Counted from the first letter of the stretch, positions 8,146 to 18,500 are shown. The stretch: 28,837 bases of DNA from an uncultured Micrococcales bacterium (GCA_903927775.1 CAIYOE010000086.1:1-28837); one strand, 5' to 3'. Numbers and translations: made by a program. The notes: generated by a model not told the origin, from the sequence alone.

Positions 8146-8182
8146 AAAGCGGTTGAGCGTTGCTCAACCGCTTTGTCGTTTT
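8146..8182 (+). terminator. Hairpin terminator between clpP2 and clpX
   Basis: A perfect 13 bp stem (AAAGCGGTTGAGC/GCTCAACCGCTTT, loop GTT) is followed by GTCGTTTT. The T tract is interrupted, so termination may be partial, allowing some read-through into clpX. Confidence 0.75.
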
Positions 8183-8189
8183 GGCTGGG

Positions 8190-8195
8190 TAAGGT
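8190..8195 (+). promoter_or_regulatory. Candidate -10 box of a clpX promoter (TAAGGT)
   Basis: TAAGGT fits TANNNT and lies exactly 6 nt before the clpX ATG, just downstream of the clpP2 terminator, as expected for a leaderless promoter. The same bases contain AAGG, so they could instead act as a weak ribosome binding site on a read-through transcript. Confidence 0.4.
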
Positions 8196-8201
8196 TTTTA
8201 C

Positions 8202-9470
8202 ATGACCAAATTGGGTGAATCGAGCGAGTTGCTCAAGTGTTCTTTCTGCGGAAAGAGCCAGAAGCAGGTGCGCAAGCTCATCGCCGGTCCTAGCGTCTAC
8301 ATCTGCGATGAATGTATCGAGCTCTGCAACGAGATAATCGAAGAAGAGCTTGGAGTCTCGGCCGCTTCGGTCGAAGAGATGGACCTACCAAAGCCCAAAG
8401 AGATTTTTGGTTTCCTAGACGAATACGTTATCGGTCAGACCGCTGCCAAGAAGGCCCTGTCTGTGGCCGTTTACAACCATTACAAGCGCATTCGTTCGCG
8501 CGGTACTCTGACTGCCGCCGGCAAAGAACACGACAGCATCGAGATCGCCAAGAGCAACATCCTGATGATTGGTCCAACCGGTTGCGGTAAGACTTACCTG
8601 GCTCAGACTCTGGCAAAACGCCTCAATGTTCCGTTTGCCGTAGCCGACGCCACAGCACTGACCGAAGCCGGTTACGTGGGCGAAGACGTAGAGAACATTC
8701 TGCTCAAGCTTTTGCAATCGGCCGACGGTGACGTAAAGCGTGCCGAGCAGGGCATTATTTACATCGATGAGATCGACAAGATTTCTCGTAAGGCAGAGAA
8801 CCCATCGATTACCCGAGATGTTTCGGGCGAGGGTGTTCAGCAGGCACTGCTAAAGATTCTCGAAGGCACTGTTGCCTCTGTTCCGCCTCAGGGAGGCCGA
8901 AAGCACCCGCAGCAGGAGTTTATTCAGCTAGACACCACCAATGTGTTGTTTATTGTGGCTGGTGCATTTGCTGGTATCGAAGACATTATTTCGGCTCGCG
9001 TTGGAAAGAAGGGCATCGGGTTCGGTGCTCCAATCCAAGACAAGAGCGTTTTAGAAGACCTTTACAGCCAGGTACAGGCAGAAGACCTTCGTAAGTTTGG
9101 GTTGATTCCGGAGTTCATCGGTCGTTTGCCAGTTATTGCCTCGGTAACCGAACTAGATAGAGCAGCGCTACTTCAGATCCTTACCGAACCACGCAACGCC
9201 CTGGTGAAGCAGTATCAGCGCATGTTCGAACTAGACGGCTTTGAGTTGGAGTTCGAGGTAGACGCACTCAACGCGATTGCCGACCTGGCTCTGGAGCGCG
9301 GAACCGGAGCCCGAGGCCTACGTGCAATCCTCGAGGAAATCCTGGGTCCAATCATGTTCGAGATCCCAGGCAGTGACTTTGCGGGAGTAGTCCTGATCAC
9401 AGCCGATGTTGTTCAGAACCAATCTGCACCGCGTATCTTGCCTTTCAAGGCGGCTCGCAAGAGCGCTTAG
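8202..9470 (+). CDS. clpX: ATP-dependent Clp protease ATP-binding subunit ClpX
   Basis: The AAA+ unfoldase that selects substrates and feeds them to ClpP1P2. In the 422 residues an N-terminal zinc-binding domain has Cys13, Cys16, Cys35 and Cys38. Walker A GPTGCGKT is at 124-131, the pore loop GYVG at 157-160 and Walker B IIYIDEID near 185-192. The ClpP-docking IGF loop is at 272-274 (KKGIGFGA). A sensor-2/arginine region follows at [16 protein letters not shown]. All key elements are present. The ATG is preceded by TAAGGT 6 nt upstream and by only a weak AAGG. It follows the clpP genes with a terminator between, implying partly separate control; benE follows after 6 nt. Confidence 0.98.
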   Translation: MTKLGESSELLKCSFCGKSQKQVRKLIAGPSVYICDECIELCNEIIEEELGVSAASVEEMDLPKPKEIFGFLDEYVIGQTAAKKALSVAVYNHYKRIRSRGTLTAAGKEHDSIEIAKSNILMIGPTGCGKTYLAQTLAKRLNVPFAVADATALTEAGYVGEDVENILLKLLQSADGDVKRAEQGIIYIDEIDKISRKAENPSITRDVSGEGVQQALLKILEGTVASVPPQGGRKHPQQEFIQLDTTNVLFIVAGAFAGIEDIISARVGKKGIGFGAPIQDKSVLEDLYSQVQAEDLRKFGLIPEFIGRLPVIASVTELDRAALLQILTEPRNALVKQYQRMFELDGFELEFEVDALNAIADLALERGTGARGLRAILEEILGPIMFEIPGSDFAGVVLITADVVQNQSAPRILPFKAARKSA

Positions 9471-9476
9471 TCAGTC

Positions 9477-10655
9477 ATGACTTTTCTTGCAACACTAAAA
9501 GATCATCGACCGCCAATCCTCGCGGGCATGGTTGCCGGAGTTACCGGAACCACCGCTAGCTTGGGAGTTGCTGTTGCTGGACTCAGTGCAGTGGGCGCAT
9601 CCAAGGAACAAACCGCGACCGCCATCGTTGTAATGGTTGCTCTTTACGGGTTGCTTTCCATGATTCTGGCATGGCGATTCAAAATGCCGATCAGCATTGT
9701 CTGGAGCACACCTGGGGCAGCTATGTTGGTCGCTGCTGGCGCGCTGCACCTAAGCTTTCAAACGGCGGCCGGAGCATTCTTGGTTACTGGAATGTTGCTT
9801 GCCCTAACAGGTTTTTGGCCGGCACTGGGGCGCCTGGTATCAAGCATTCCCAAGCCAATCGCCAATGCCATGTTGGCCGGCGTAATATTCAACTTCTGCG
9901 TGGCACCTTTTCAAGCATCGGTGCTTTACCCAGCCATTGTTTTGCCAGTAATTCTGGTTTGGCTGCTGTTTTTTAGGTTCGCGCCGATTTGGGCGGCACC
10001 CGCGGCGATTGTGCTTGCCTACTCGCTCATCGCAATATTTATGCCGGTCGACCTAAGCAAGGTTCAACTTTGGCCAGCGCTGGCGCCTGTTATACCGGTT
10101 TTCGACTGGACCGCGGTGATTTCAATCGCACTACCGCTTTATTTGGTCACCATGGCCAGCCAGAACATCCCTGGAATCGCCATCATGGCAAGCTTCGGAT
10201 ATCAAATCCCATTCCGTGCAGTCCTGGCAACTACGGGAATCACCACCAGTCTAGGGAGCCTTATGGGAGGGTACTCGCTGAATTTGGCGGCGATCACTGC
10301 AGCCATCAATGCCAATGAGCAGGCCCACGAAAACCCGAAACGACGTTGGTTGGCCAGTTTCTACGGCGGTATCTTTTATCTGGCTCTAGCCGCACTGGCT
10401 GCGCCCACAGTCGCTTTTGTATTGGAAACGCCACACGTGCTGATTCTGGCTGCCTCGGGTCTGGCCTTGCTTGGAACGCTGGGCAACTCGCTTACTGAGG
10501 CCACAACAAACCCACAGCTGCGAACGCCGGCAATCGTCACATTCCTGGTCGGAGCCTCTGGCATTGCTGTTTGGGGGATAGGCGCCGCCTTCTGGGCGCT
10601 CCTTGCTGGCGTAGGCGTTTGGCTGGTAACGAGAAAACCCCAAGCCTCTCAATAA
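9477..10655 (+). CDS. benE: BenE-family (benzoate/H+ symporter-like) membrane transporter
   Basis: The 392-residue protein is almost entirely hydrophobic, with about 11-12 membrane helices. It carries the family's features: an N-terminal VTGTTASLGVAVAGLSAVGAS, then MPISIVWSTPGAAMLV, IPKPIANAMLAGVIFNFCVAPF, and MASQNIPGIAIMASFGY in the distal half. These fit the BenE branch of the nucleobase/sulfate transporter fold, in which helices 3 and 10 form the substrate site. The family exports or imports benzoate-like acids; the real substrate here is unknown, since no aromatic degradation genes are in the window. The ATG lies 6 nt after the clpX stop with no clear Shine-Dalgarno, so it probably depends on clpX transcription and translational read-on. 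A transporter at this position in the clp block is unusual compared with mycobacteria. Confidence 0.88.
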   Translation: MTFLATLKDHRPPILAGMVAGVTGTTASLGVAVAGLSAVGASKEQTATAIVVMVALYGLLSMILAWRFKMPISIVWSTPGAAMLVAAGALHLSFQTAAGAFLVTGMLLALTGFWPALGRLVSSIPKPIANAMLAGVIFNFCVAPFQASVLYPAIVLPVILVWLLFFRFAPIWAAPAAIVLAYSLIAIFMPVDLSKVQLWPALAPVIPVFDWTAVISIALPLYLVTMASQNIPGIAIMASFGYQIPFRAVLATTGITTSLGSLMGGYSLNLAAITAAINANEQAHENPKRRWLASFYGGIFYLALAALAAPTVAFVLETPHVLILAASGLALLGTLGNSLTEATTNPQLRTPAIVTFLVGASGIAVWGIGAAFWALLAGVGVWLVTRKPQASQ

Positions 10656-10670
10656 GAGAACCAGGGGCTT
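10642..10670 (+). terminator. Possible weak hairpin at the end of benE
   Basis: AAGCC pairs with GGCTT, enclosing TCTC-AATAA-GAGA, with a 6 nt bulge on the 3' side; the benE stop lies in the loop. There is a short AAAACTTTT stretch after it but no proper T tract. It may contribute to termination at the convergent benE/M3 peptidase junction. Confidence 0.3.
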
Positions 10671-10685
10671 CTGCGCAAAACTTTT

Positions 10686-10764
10686 ACAGCGAGCCGCGAC
10701 GCACCGTTATCTAAGCGTCCGCCGCGACGCACCGCTATTTGAGCGTCACAGCAAGCCGCGACGC
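10686..10764. repeat. Short tandem repeats at the 3' end of the M3 peptidase gene
   Basis: Two 27 bp units, 10693-10719 and 10721-10747, match at 24 of 27 positions and lie head to tail with a 28 bp period. Each unit contains GACGC and GCGTC ends that can form a small hairpin. A 17 bp stretch at 10748-10764, which encodes the last residues of the M3 peptidase on minus, recurs with one mismatch at 10686-10702. The block therefore looks like repeated local duplication of the gene's tail. Confidence 0.8.
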
Positions 10765-12797
10765 TTGAGCAACGGGGTGATGGTGGCGTCTTGACCACGG
10801 AAGTTGCGGAACAGCTGCATTGCATCGGTGCTACCGCCCTGGGACAGCAGCAGGTTCCTGAATCGCAACCCGTTTTCCAGGGTTAGACCGCCATTTGCCT
10901 TGAACCACTCAACGGTCTCGGCATCCAGGATTTCACTCCAGATGTATCCGTAGTATCCCGCCGAGTAACCACCGGCAAAGATATGGCTGAAATAGGTGCT
11001 GCGGTAGCGGGTTGGAACCGGCCCAAAGTCCAGACCGTAGTCCTTGATGGCCGCCGCTTCGAAAGCCTCGACGTCGGCAGGGGTCAGCGCCTCAAGTTCT
11101 GGGCCGTCTTGGAGTTCGTGCCAAGCCAGGTCAAGAATGGCCGCCGCCAAGTAGCTCAGGGTGTCGTGACCCTGGTTGAACAGCAGGCTGTTCTCAAGGT
11201 TGTCGATCCACTCCTGTGGCAGTGGTTCGCCGGTCTGGTAGTGTCTGGCGTAGTTGGCAACTACCTCAGGCCACAGCATCCACATCTCGTTCACCTGGCT
11301 GGGGAACTCTACAAAGTCGCGGCTAACGCTGGTTCCGCTGAAGTGCGGGTAGTTTACGTCGCTGAAGAGACCGTGCAGTGCGTGCCCAAACTCGTGGAAC
11401 AGGGTACTGGTCTCATCGAAGGTAAGCAGGGTTGGTTCACCGGCCGGCGGCTTTGGAACATTCATGTTGTTCACGACCACGGGAAGGGTTCCCAATAGGT
11501 GGCTCTGGTCCACAAAGGAGTTCATCCAGGCGCCACCGCGCTTGGAGTCGCGGGTGTAGAAGTCTCCAACATACAGTCCTACCGAGGTTCCATCGGTGTT
11601 CTGTACTTCCCAGACTCGGGCTTCGGGGTGGTAGGCAACCAGGTCTGGTCGCGGGGTAAAGGTCAGGCCAAAGAGCTTGCTTGCGGCAAAGAAAACGCCG
11701 TCAATTAGGGTGCGCTCCAGCTCAAAGTAAGGTCGCATGGCGGCGGTGTCCACCGAGTACTTGGCAAGGCGAACCTTGTCTGCGTAAAGGTCCCAGTCCC
11801 AGCTGTCTAGCGCAAAGTCCAGTCCGGCAGCCGCAACCTGCTCCTGAAGCATTGCGGCTTCTAGCTCGGCGTTTTTGCGAGCGGCGGGGGCAATACGGCG
11901 CAACATGTTGTGCACATTGGTCGGGTTTCCGGCAGTCTCATCAATGGTCACGGCCTCGGCGTGGTTCTTGAAGCCAAGAAGTGCGGCGCGCTTTGCACGC
12001 AGTTTCACCATCTCTAACAGCACAGATCGGTTGTCGTTAGCGTTGTCTCTAAGGCCTTTGACCAGAGAGTTTGCCATAACTTTTTGGCGCAAATCACGGT
12101 TTGCCAATGCCTCAAGCACAGGATTTCCCGTGTAGTTCACCATGTTGATCAGGTACTTACCGGCCAGTCCGCGCTCGTTTGCTGCCGCGGCGGCTGCAGC
12201 AATCACACCATCGCTGAGACCGACCAGCTCGTTTGACGAATCAACCACAATGGCAAGGTCGTTGGTGTCTGCAAGAACGTTCTTGCTGAACTGGGTTTCC
12301 AGCTTGGACAGCTCTTCGTTTAGTGCCATTAGCTTGACGCGGTCCTCGGCACTCAAGCCAGCACCGGCAAGGGTGTATTCGCGGTGGTAGCGCTCTACCA
12401 GCCAAAGCGATTCTGGGTCTAGACCTAGTTGATCGCGCTTTTGATACAGGGCATCGATGCGACTGAAGAGCTCAGGAGCCAGGCGAATCGAGTCCATGTG
12501 CGAACTCAGCTGCGGGGCGATTTCTTCGTCAACGGCATCGATTACCGGGTTGGTGTCGCTGGAGTGCTTGTTGTAGAACACAGACAGCACGCGCATTAGG
12601 TACTGGCCGCTCTTCTCGAGCGCCACAAGGGTGTTCTCGAAGGTTGGCTCGCCGCTGGCCTTGATGGCCTCGATTTCGGCTTTGTGCTCGGCTACGGCTT
12701 GGTAGAAAGCGGGAAGGTAGTGATCGTCTTTGATCTGTTCAAAAGGTGGCAACTGGTAGGGCAGTGTGCTGGCAATTGCAAAAGGGTTAGAACTCAT
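10746..12797 (-). CDS. dcp: M3-family zinc metallopeptidase, peptidyl-dipeptidase Dcp type
   Basis: A cytosolic oligopeptidase that removes dipeptides from the C-terminus of short peptides. The 683-residue length is close to that of E. coli Dcp. The zinc site HEFGH is at 468-472 with the third ligand Glu at about 497 (SVSRDFVEFPSQ), and substrate-binding Tyr/His residues lie in the C-terminal part (YFSHIFAGGYSAGYYGYIWSE). The start MSSNPFAIASTLPY is the usual family opening. The ATG has no strong ribosome binding site but has TAGGCT 6 nt upstream, pointing to a leaderless promoter between valS and this gene. It lies 35 bp downstream of valS on the same strand and converges with benE, with tandem repeats at the junction. 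Oligopeptidase A is the alternative subfamily; length and motif spacing favour Dcp. Confidence 0.93.
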   Translation of the reverse strand: MSSNPFAIASTLPYQLPPFEQIKDDHYLPAFYQAVAEHKAEIEAIKASGEPTFENTLVALEKSGQYLMRVLSVFYNKHSSDTNPVIDAVDEEIAPQLSSHMDSIRLAPELFSRIDALYQKRDQLGLDPESLWLVERYHREYTLAGAGLSAEDRVKLMALNEELSKLETQFSKNVLADTNDLAIVVDSSNELVGLSDGVIAAAAAAANERGLAGKYLINMVNYTGNPVLEALANRDLRQKVMANSLVKGLRDNANDNRSVLLEMVKLRAKRAALLGFKNHAEAVTIDETAGNPTNVHNMLRRIAPAARKNAELEAAMLQEQVAAAGLDFALDSWDWDLYADKVRLAKYSVDTAAMRPYFELERTLIDGVFFAASKLFGLTFTPRPDLVAYHPEARVWEVQNTDGTSVGLYVGDFYTRDSKRGGAWMNSFVDQSHLLGTLPVVVNNMNVPKPPAGEPTLLTFDETSTLFHEFGHALHGLFSDVNYPHFSGTSVSRDFVEFPSQVNEMWMLWPEVVANYARHYQTGEPLPQEWIDNLENSLLFNQGHDTLSYLAAAILDLAWHELQDGPELEALTPADVEAFEAAAIKDYGLDFGPVPTRYRSTYFSHIFAGGYSAGYYGYIWSEILDAETVEWFKANGGLTLENGLRFRNLLLSQGGSTDAMQLFRNFRGQDATITPLLKRRGLL

Positions 12798-12803
12798 TGA
12801 ATG

Positions 12804-12809
12804 AGCCTA
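12804..12809 (-). promoter_or_regulatory. Candidate -10 box of leaderless dcp promoter (TAGGCT)
   Basis: On minus, TAGGCT stands 6 nt before the dcp ATG in the 35 bp gap after valS. It is the same hexamer as before pepN and proA. No good -35 is visible, which is common for actinobacterial leaderless promoters. Confidence 0.45.
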
Positions 12810-12832
12810 ACCCTTTTGTTATTACGGATTGA

Positions 12833-15493
12833 TTACGACTGCGGGGTTTCCTCAACCGGCGCCATGATCACATCGATGACCGCCAATTCCTCGCCCTCTT
12901 GGTAGGCCAGATCCTGGATCTTGCCCACGCTGCGAACATCGCTGTCGATCAGACGAAGGGTGGTCAGAACCGCTGCCGGTGCCTGCAGGACGGCGCTTTC
13001 CACAACCGCTTTCATAGAGACCTTGGCGTCGCTCTTGGCTTTACGAACGCCACCCAAGGCGATTCCGGCCAGGGCTAGCAAACCGTGGTTGGAGGCATCG
13101 AGGCCGGTGGTGAGTTCCTCTACGGTTGGCCAAGGCTGAAGGTGAATGGAGTTAGCCAACGAGGAGTCGGTGTTTTGCCACCAGGCCCAAACCTCATCGG
13201 TTGCAAACGGCAGGAATGGTGCAAACAGACGCAACATGGTGTGCAGTGATTGGCGAAGTGCCAATACCGCGCTGGCCTGCTGAGTGTCTGAAACACCACC
13301 TTGACCGTAGGCGCGTTCCTTGACCAGCTCTAGATAGTCATCGGTGAAGCCCCAGAAGAACTTCTCGCTGAGCTCCAGCGCCTTGGTGTGGTCATAGTTC
13401 TCGAATGCGGTGGTGGCGTCTCTAACTACGTCGGCCAGTTCCAGAAGAAGTGCCTGATCAACCGGTTCGGTGATGGCCGATCCGGCTGCAGGAGCCTGGA
13501 AAGACAACACGAACTTGGCAGCGTTCAAAATCTTGATGGCAAGGCGTCGCCCTACCTTCATCTGACCGATATCGAAGGCGGCATCGGTGCCCAAACGTGC
13601 ACTGGCAGCCCAGTAGCGGACGGCGTCGGAACCGTGCTCCACCAGCATGTCGGCCGGGGTAACCACGTTGCCCTTGCTCTTGGACATCTTCTTGCGGTCC
13701 GGGTCAAGGATCCAACCGCTAATGGCGGCGTTCTTCCAAGGAAGTTGGCCCTCTTGCTGCAGGCTGCGCAGCACGGTGCTGAACAACCAGGTGCGAATGA
13801 TGTCCTGGCCCTGAGGTCGCAGGTCGTATGGGTAGACCAAAGCGAACTTCTCCGGGTCCGAGATCCAGCCACCGGCCAGCTGCGGGGTCAGGCTGGAGGT
13901 AGCCCAGGTGTCCATGATGTCGACCTCGCCGATAAATCCACCCGGCACGCCGCGCTGCTCGGCAGAAAAGCCGGCAGGCACATCGCTGGATGGGTCTACT
14001 GGCAATGCCTCGTAGCTAGGCACGATCACGTTGTCGAAATCAGGGTTGCCGTCGGCATCTAGTGGATACCAAACCGGGATTGGCACGCCAAAGAAACGCT
14101 GGCGCGAGATTAGCCAGTCGCCTGTTAGTCCGTTGACCCAGTTTTCGTATCGAACTCGCATAAAGTCCGGCACAAAGTTCAGTTCCTTTCCCATGGCTAC
14201 CAGGCGGTCGCGAAGGTCTGCATCGCGTCCTCCGTTGCGGATGTACCACTGGCGGGTAGAAACGATTTCGAGTGGGCGGTCGCCCTTTTCAAAGAACTTG
14301 ACGGGGTGCATGATCGGCTTTGGCTCGCCAACTAGGTCGCCTGCCTCAACCAAAAGCTCAACGATTCGCTGCTTGGCGCTGAAAGTGGTCTTGCCCGCTA
14401 GTTCGGCGTAGGCAGCCTTGCCGGCATCGGTGGTGATTGCATCCGGGGCATCGCTGATAAGGCGGCCATCCCAGCCAATAATCGCTCGGTTCGGAAGATC
14501 TAGTTCACGCCACCAGATCACGTCGGTTAGGTCGCCAAACGTGCAGATCATGGCAATGCCCGAACCCTTGTCGATCTGAGCCAGGTGGTGGGCAACTACC
14601 GGAACTTCAACCTCAAACAGGGGAGTGCGCACGGTCTTGCCGAACAGGTGCTGGTAACGGGCATCGTCTGGGTGGGCAACCAGCGCAACACAGGCCGGAA
14701 GCAACTCCGGGCGAGTGGTCTCGATGAACACCTTGCCGCCATCCCAGATTGCCGGGTCGGCGCTGAAGCCAACGCGGTGGTAGGCACCAGGCTGCTCGCG
14801 GTCTTCTAGCTCGGCCTGCGCTACGGCAGTTCTGAAGGTTACGTCCCACAGGGTAGGAGCCATGCTCTGGTAGGCCTCGCCACGGGCCAGGTTCTCTAGG
14901 AACGCCTTTTGCGAAACCGCCTGCGATGCAGGGGAGATGGTCTGATAGGTCTGAGCCCAGTCCACCGAAAGGCCCAGCTGACGCCATAGGTTCTCGAAGT
15001 GCTTCTCGTCTTCGGTGGTTAGCTTCTCGCAAAGTTCAATAAAGTTGCGTCGCCCAATTGGAATCTGGTCGGCTGCCTTGCTGCTCTTGTTGTCGCCACC
15101 TTCGAACGGAGGCACAAAGTTCTCAATGTATGGCAGCGATGGATCGCAGCGCACACCGTAGTAGTTCTGCACGCGGCGCTCGGTCGGTAACCCGTTGTCG
15201 TCCCAGCCCATTGGGTAGAACACCTCGTAGCCACTCATGCGCTTGTAACGAGCTACCACATCGGTGTGGGTGTAGCTAAAGACGTGACCAACGTGAAGCG
15301 AACCAGACGCGGTTGGCGGTGGAGTGTCGATGGAATAGACGCACTCGCGCTTGGCGGTGCGATCAAAGGCAAAAGTGCCGTTTTGCTGCCAGGCAGCGCT
15401 CCATTTGGTCTCTAGACCCTCAACACCCACCTTGTCTGGTGTGGTCGCGGGGGCCAAGAAGTTGTTTACAGAGCCAGAGTTGGCGGTAGTCAC
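12833..15493 (-). CDS. valS: Valyl-tRNA synthetase
   Basis: A class I synthetase charging tRNA-Val, with an editing domain that hydrolyses Thr-tRNA-Val. Seen: HIGH-type motif HVGH at 67-70 in PPPTASGSLHVGH, the valine-enzyme sequence GWDDNGLPTERRVQNYYGVRCDP, a CP1 editing domain in the middle, and KMSKS at 602-606. The C-terminal anticodon-binding domain follows, but the protein ends soon after and has no charged coiled-coil arm such as in E. coli ValS. I chose the GTG at 15493 because GGAG lies 9 nt upstream. A TTG at 15508 is in frame but overlaps that GGAG, so 886 rather than 891 residues. The gene is divergent from ileS, 83 bp away. Confidence 0.96.
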   Translation of the reverse strand: MTTANSGSVNNFLAPATTPDKVGVEGLETKWSAAWQQNGTFAFDRTAKRECVYSIDTPPPTASGSLHVGHVFSYTHTDVVARYKRMSGYEVFYPMGWDDNGLPTERRVQNYYGVRCDPSLPYIENFVPPFEGGDNKSSKAADQIPIGRRNFIELCEKLTTEDEKHFENLWRQLGLSVDWAQTYQTISPASQAVSQKAFLENLARGEAYQSMAPTLWDVTFRTAVAQAELEDREQPGAYHRVGFSADPAIWDGGKVFIETTRPELLPACVALVAHPDDARYQHLFGKTVRTPLFEVEVPVVAHHLAQIDKGSGIAMICTFGDLTDVIWWRELDLPNRAIIGWDGRLISDAPDAITTDAGKAAYAELAGKTTFSAKQRIVELLVEAGDLVGEPKPIMHPVKFFEKGDRPLEIVSTRQWYIRNGGRDADLRDRLVAMGKELNFVPDFMRVRYENWVNGLTGDWLISRQRFFGVPIPVWYPLDADGNPDFDNVIVPSYEALPVDPSSDVPAGFSAEQRGVPGGFIGEVDIMDTWATSSLTPQLAGGWISDPEKFALVYPYDLRPQGQDIIRTWLFSTVLRSLQQEGQLPWKNAAISGWILDPDRKKMSKSKGNVVTPADMLVEHGSDAVRYWAASARLGTDAAFDIGQMKVGRRLAIKILNAAKFVLSFQAPAAGSAITEPVDQALLLELADVVRDATTAFENYDHTKALELSEKFFWGFTDDYLELVKERAYGQGGVSDTQQASAVLALRQSLHTMLRLFAPFLPFATDEVWAWWQNTDSSLANSIHLQPWPTVEELTTGLDASNHGLLALAGIALGGVRKAKSDAKVSMKAVVESAVLQAPAAVLTTLRLIDSDVRSVGKIQDLAYQEGEELAVIDVIMAPVEETPQS

Positions 15494-15576
15494 GCTAGAA
15501 GTCTCCAAAATGTGGGTTTGAATAAGGTTAACATTGACAACGGAAAACCTTTTGCTTCACGCTTAGAAAGCCCTGT
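15494..15576. promoter_or_regulatory. Divergent valS-ileS promoter region
   Basis: 83 bp separate the two start codons, and both promoters must lie here or overlap the gene ends. A perfect -35 match TTGACA occurs at 15534-15539 on plus and TTGTCA on minus at the same place (15536-15541). Good -10 boxes at 16-18 bp were not found. The space is too short for a T-box leader for either synthetase gene. Confidence 0.4.
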
Positions 15577-18500
15577 ATGTACCCCAAGAAATCTGATTCG
15601 CTCGATGGCGCACGTGCCAGCGAAACCGCAACCGGTTCGGTAAACCCGAGCCCCAGTTTCCCAGCGGTAGAAGAGCAGATTCTGGACTTCTGGGCAAAAG
15701 ACGGAACCTTCCAGGCCAGCATCGATCAGCGCACGGCAGGTAACGCTCAAGAGTTCGTTTTCTACGATGGTCCTCCGTTTGCGAACGGCCTACCTCACTA
15801 CGGCCACCTACTCACCGGTTACGTGAAGGACGCAATCCCACGTTTCAAGACAATGCAGGGGTACAAGGTAGAACGTCGCTTTGGTTGGGACACCCACGGA
15901 CTACCTGCCGAGGTAGAGGCAGAACGCCAGCTAGGTATTAGCGGTCGCCCAGAGATCGAAAAATTTGGAGTAGACAGATTCAACGACTACTGCCGCACCA
16001 GCGTGCTCAAGTACACCAAAGACTGGGAGCAGTACGTTACCCGTCAGGCTCGTTGGGTGGACTTTGAAAACGACTACAAAACCCTAGACACCCCATTTAC
16101 CGAGAGCGTGCTCTGGGCGTTCAGTCAACTCTGGAACAAGGGACTGATCTACGAGGGTTTCAAGGTTCTGGCCTACTGCTGGCGTTGCGAAACCCCACTT
16201 AGCAACCACGAACTTCGCATGGACGACGACGTCTACAAAACCCGACAGGACCAGACCCTAACGGTTACTTTCCCGGCCCAGCCAGACCAGCCTGGATTCG
16301 AGGCGCTCGCCGGAGTCAAGATCCTGGCTTGGACCACTACCCCTTGGACCTTGCCAACCAACTTTGCACTAGCGGTTGGTCCAGACATAGAGTACGCCGT
16401 GGTTCCAGCGGGGCCACTCGGCACTGGTGACAACGCCGTGAACGGTTCGTCGAGTTACCTATTGGCCAAGAGTTTGGTTGGCAACTATGCCAAGGACCTA
16501 GGTTATGAACACGCCGACCAGGCAATCGAGGCAATCACCGCTACCTACCCGGGTACCGCACTGATGGGCCTGCGCTACGAGCGCCTGTTCGATTACTACA
16601 CCGATGCCGAGAAGTTCGATACCACCAACGCCTGGCAGGTGCTGGTCGACGACTACGTGGGCGAAGGCGACGGCACTGGCATTGTTCACCAAGCTCCTGC
16701 CTACGGTGAGGACGACCAGCGAGTTTGCGCCGCGGCCGGAATCCCAACCTATGTATCGGTAGACGAGCGCGCACAGTTCAACAGCATCATCACCGACTTT
16801 GTGGGTCAGCACGTGTTCGACGCCAACAAGCCGATCACGCAGTTGCTAAAGGGCAACGGCCGCGTGCTTCGGCAGGCCAGTTACGAGCACCCATACCCGC
16901 ACTGCTACCGCTGCAAAAATCCTTTGATCTACAAGGCCGTTTCCAGCTGGTTTGTAGAAGCCACCAAGCTCAAAGACCGCATGCTGGAGTTGAACCAACA
17001 GATCAACTGGACTCCGGAACACACCAAGGACGGCCAGTTCGGCAAGTGGCTAGAGAACGTGCGCGACTGGGCAATCAGCCGTAACCGCTTCTGGGGTGCA
17101 CCGATTCCAGTTTGGAAGAGCGACGACCCCAACTACCCGCGCATCGATGTCTACGGTTCGCTAGATGAGCTTGAGCGCGACTTTGGAACCCGCATCGATG
17201 ATTTCCATCGCCCGACGATCGATAACCTGACCCGCCCAAACCCAGACGACCCAACCGGCAAGAGCACCATGCGCCGTGTGCCAGAGGTTTTGGACTGCTG
17301 GTTCGAATCAGGCTCCATGCCGTTCGCTCAGGCTCACTACCCGTTCGAGAACCAGGAATGGTTCGAGAGCCACTTCCCGGGTGACTTCATCGTTGAATAC
17401 ATTGGTCAGACCCGCGGTTGGTTCTACACCCTGCACGTTCTGAGCACCGCACTGTTCGACCGCCCTGCATTCAAGAACGTGGTTTCGCACGGCATCATCC
17501 TTGGCAACGATGGCCAAAAAATGTCCAAGAGCCTGCGAAACTACCCGGACGTATCCGAGGTCATGGACCGCGATGGAGCAGACGCAATGCGCTGGTTCCT
17601 GATGTCGAGCCCAATTCTTCGCGGTGGAAACCTTTCGGTCACCGAGCAGGGCATTCGCGAGGGTGTTCGACAGGTGCTGCTGCCTCTCTGGAACACCTAC
17701 TACTTCTTTACCCTCTACGCGAATGCCTCAAACTACGAGGCAAAGTGGTCCACCCAAAGCACCGATGTACTGGACCGCTATTTGTTGGCTAAGACCAAAG
17801 ATTTGGTCGCCGGGGTAGAGGCATCGATGAATGCTTTTGACTCATTTGGCGCCTCTGGACAGCTTCGCGACTTTGCCGATGTTCTTACCAACTGGTACGT
17901 GCGCCGCAGCCGTGACCGATTCTGGGTTGGGGCACCAGAGGCCTTCGACACTCTGTATACCGTCCTAGAAATCGTGACCCGCGTTGCGGCTCCGCTCTTG
18001 CCGCTGGTGACCGAAGAAATCTGGAAGGGCCTAACTGGCGGACGCTCGGTTCACTTAGAGAGCTGGCCCGATGCGGCACTGATCCCGGGCGACCTGGAGC
18101 TTGTGGCCGCCATGGATCAGGTTCGTAGCATTACCTCGGTTTCGCTGAGCCTCAGAAAGGGAGCCCAGCTGCGCGTTCGTTTGCCACTGGCAAACCTCAC
18201 CGTAGTGTCGGCTAACTCGGCCGGTCTGGAGCCATTTGCCGAGATCATCGCTGACGAGCTAAACGTGAAGCAGGTTCATTTGGTTGAGCTTGCGGCCGAT
18301 TCAGGTGCCAAGTACGGTGTGGAGAAGCGCCTGAGCGTCAATGCTCGCGCCGCTGGTCCTCGCATCGGCAAGACCGTTCAAGCTGCCATCGCAGCTGCCA
18401 AGGCCGGCGACTGGAGCGAATCCGATGGCATCGTTGTAGCCGGCGGAATACCTCTGGTTGAAGGCGAGTATTCCCTTGAATTGGTGGCTGCTGGTGCAAG

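Noticed and set aside
13388..14062. Open frame of 224 codons on plus, antisense to valS
   Set aside because: It lies wholly opposite conserved ValRS domains, has no ribosome binding site and its translation resembles no protein; it is a by-product of codon bias.
15494..15576. T-box leader for valS or ileS
   Set aside because: The whole divergent gap is 83 bp, too short for a T-box, and no specifier stem or TGGN motif is seen.
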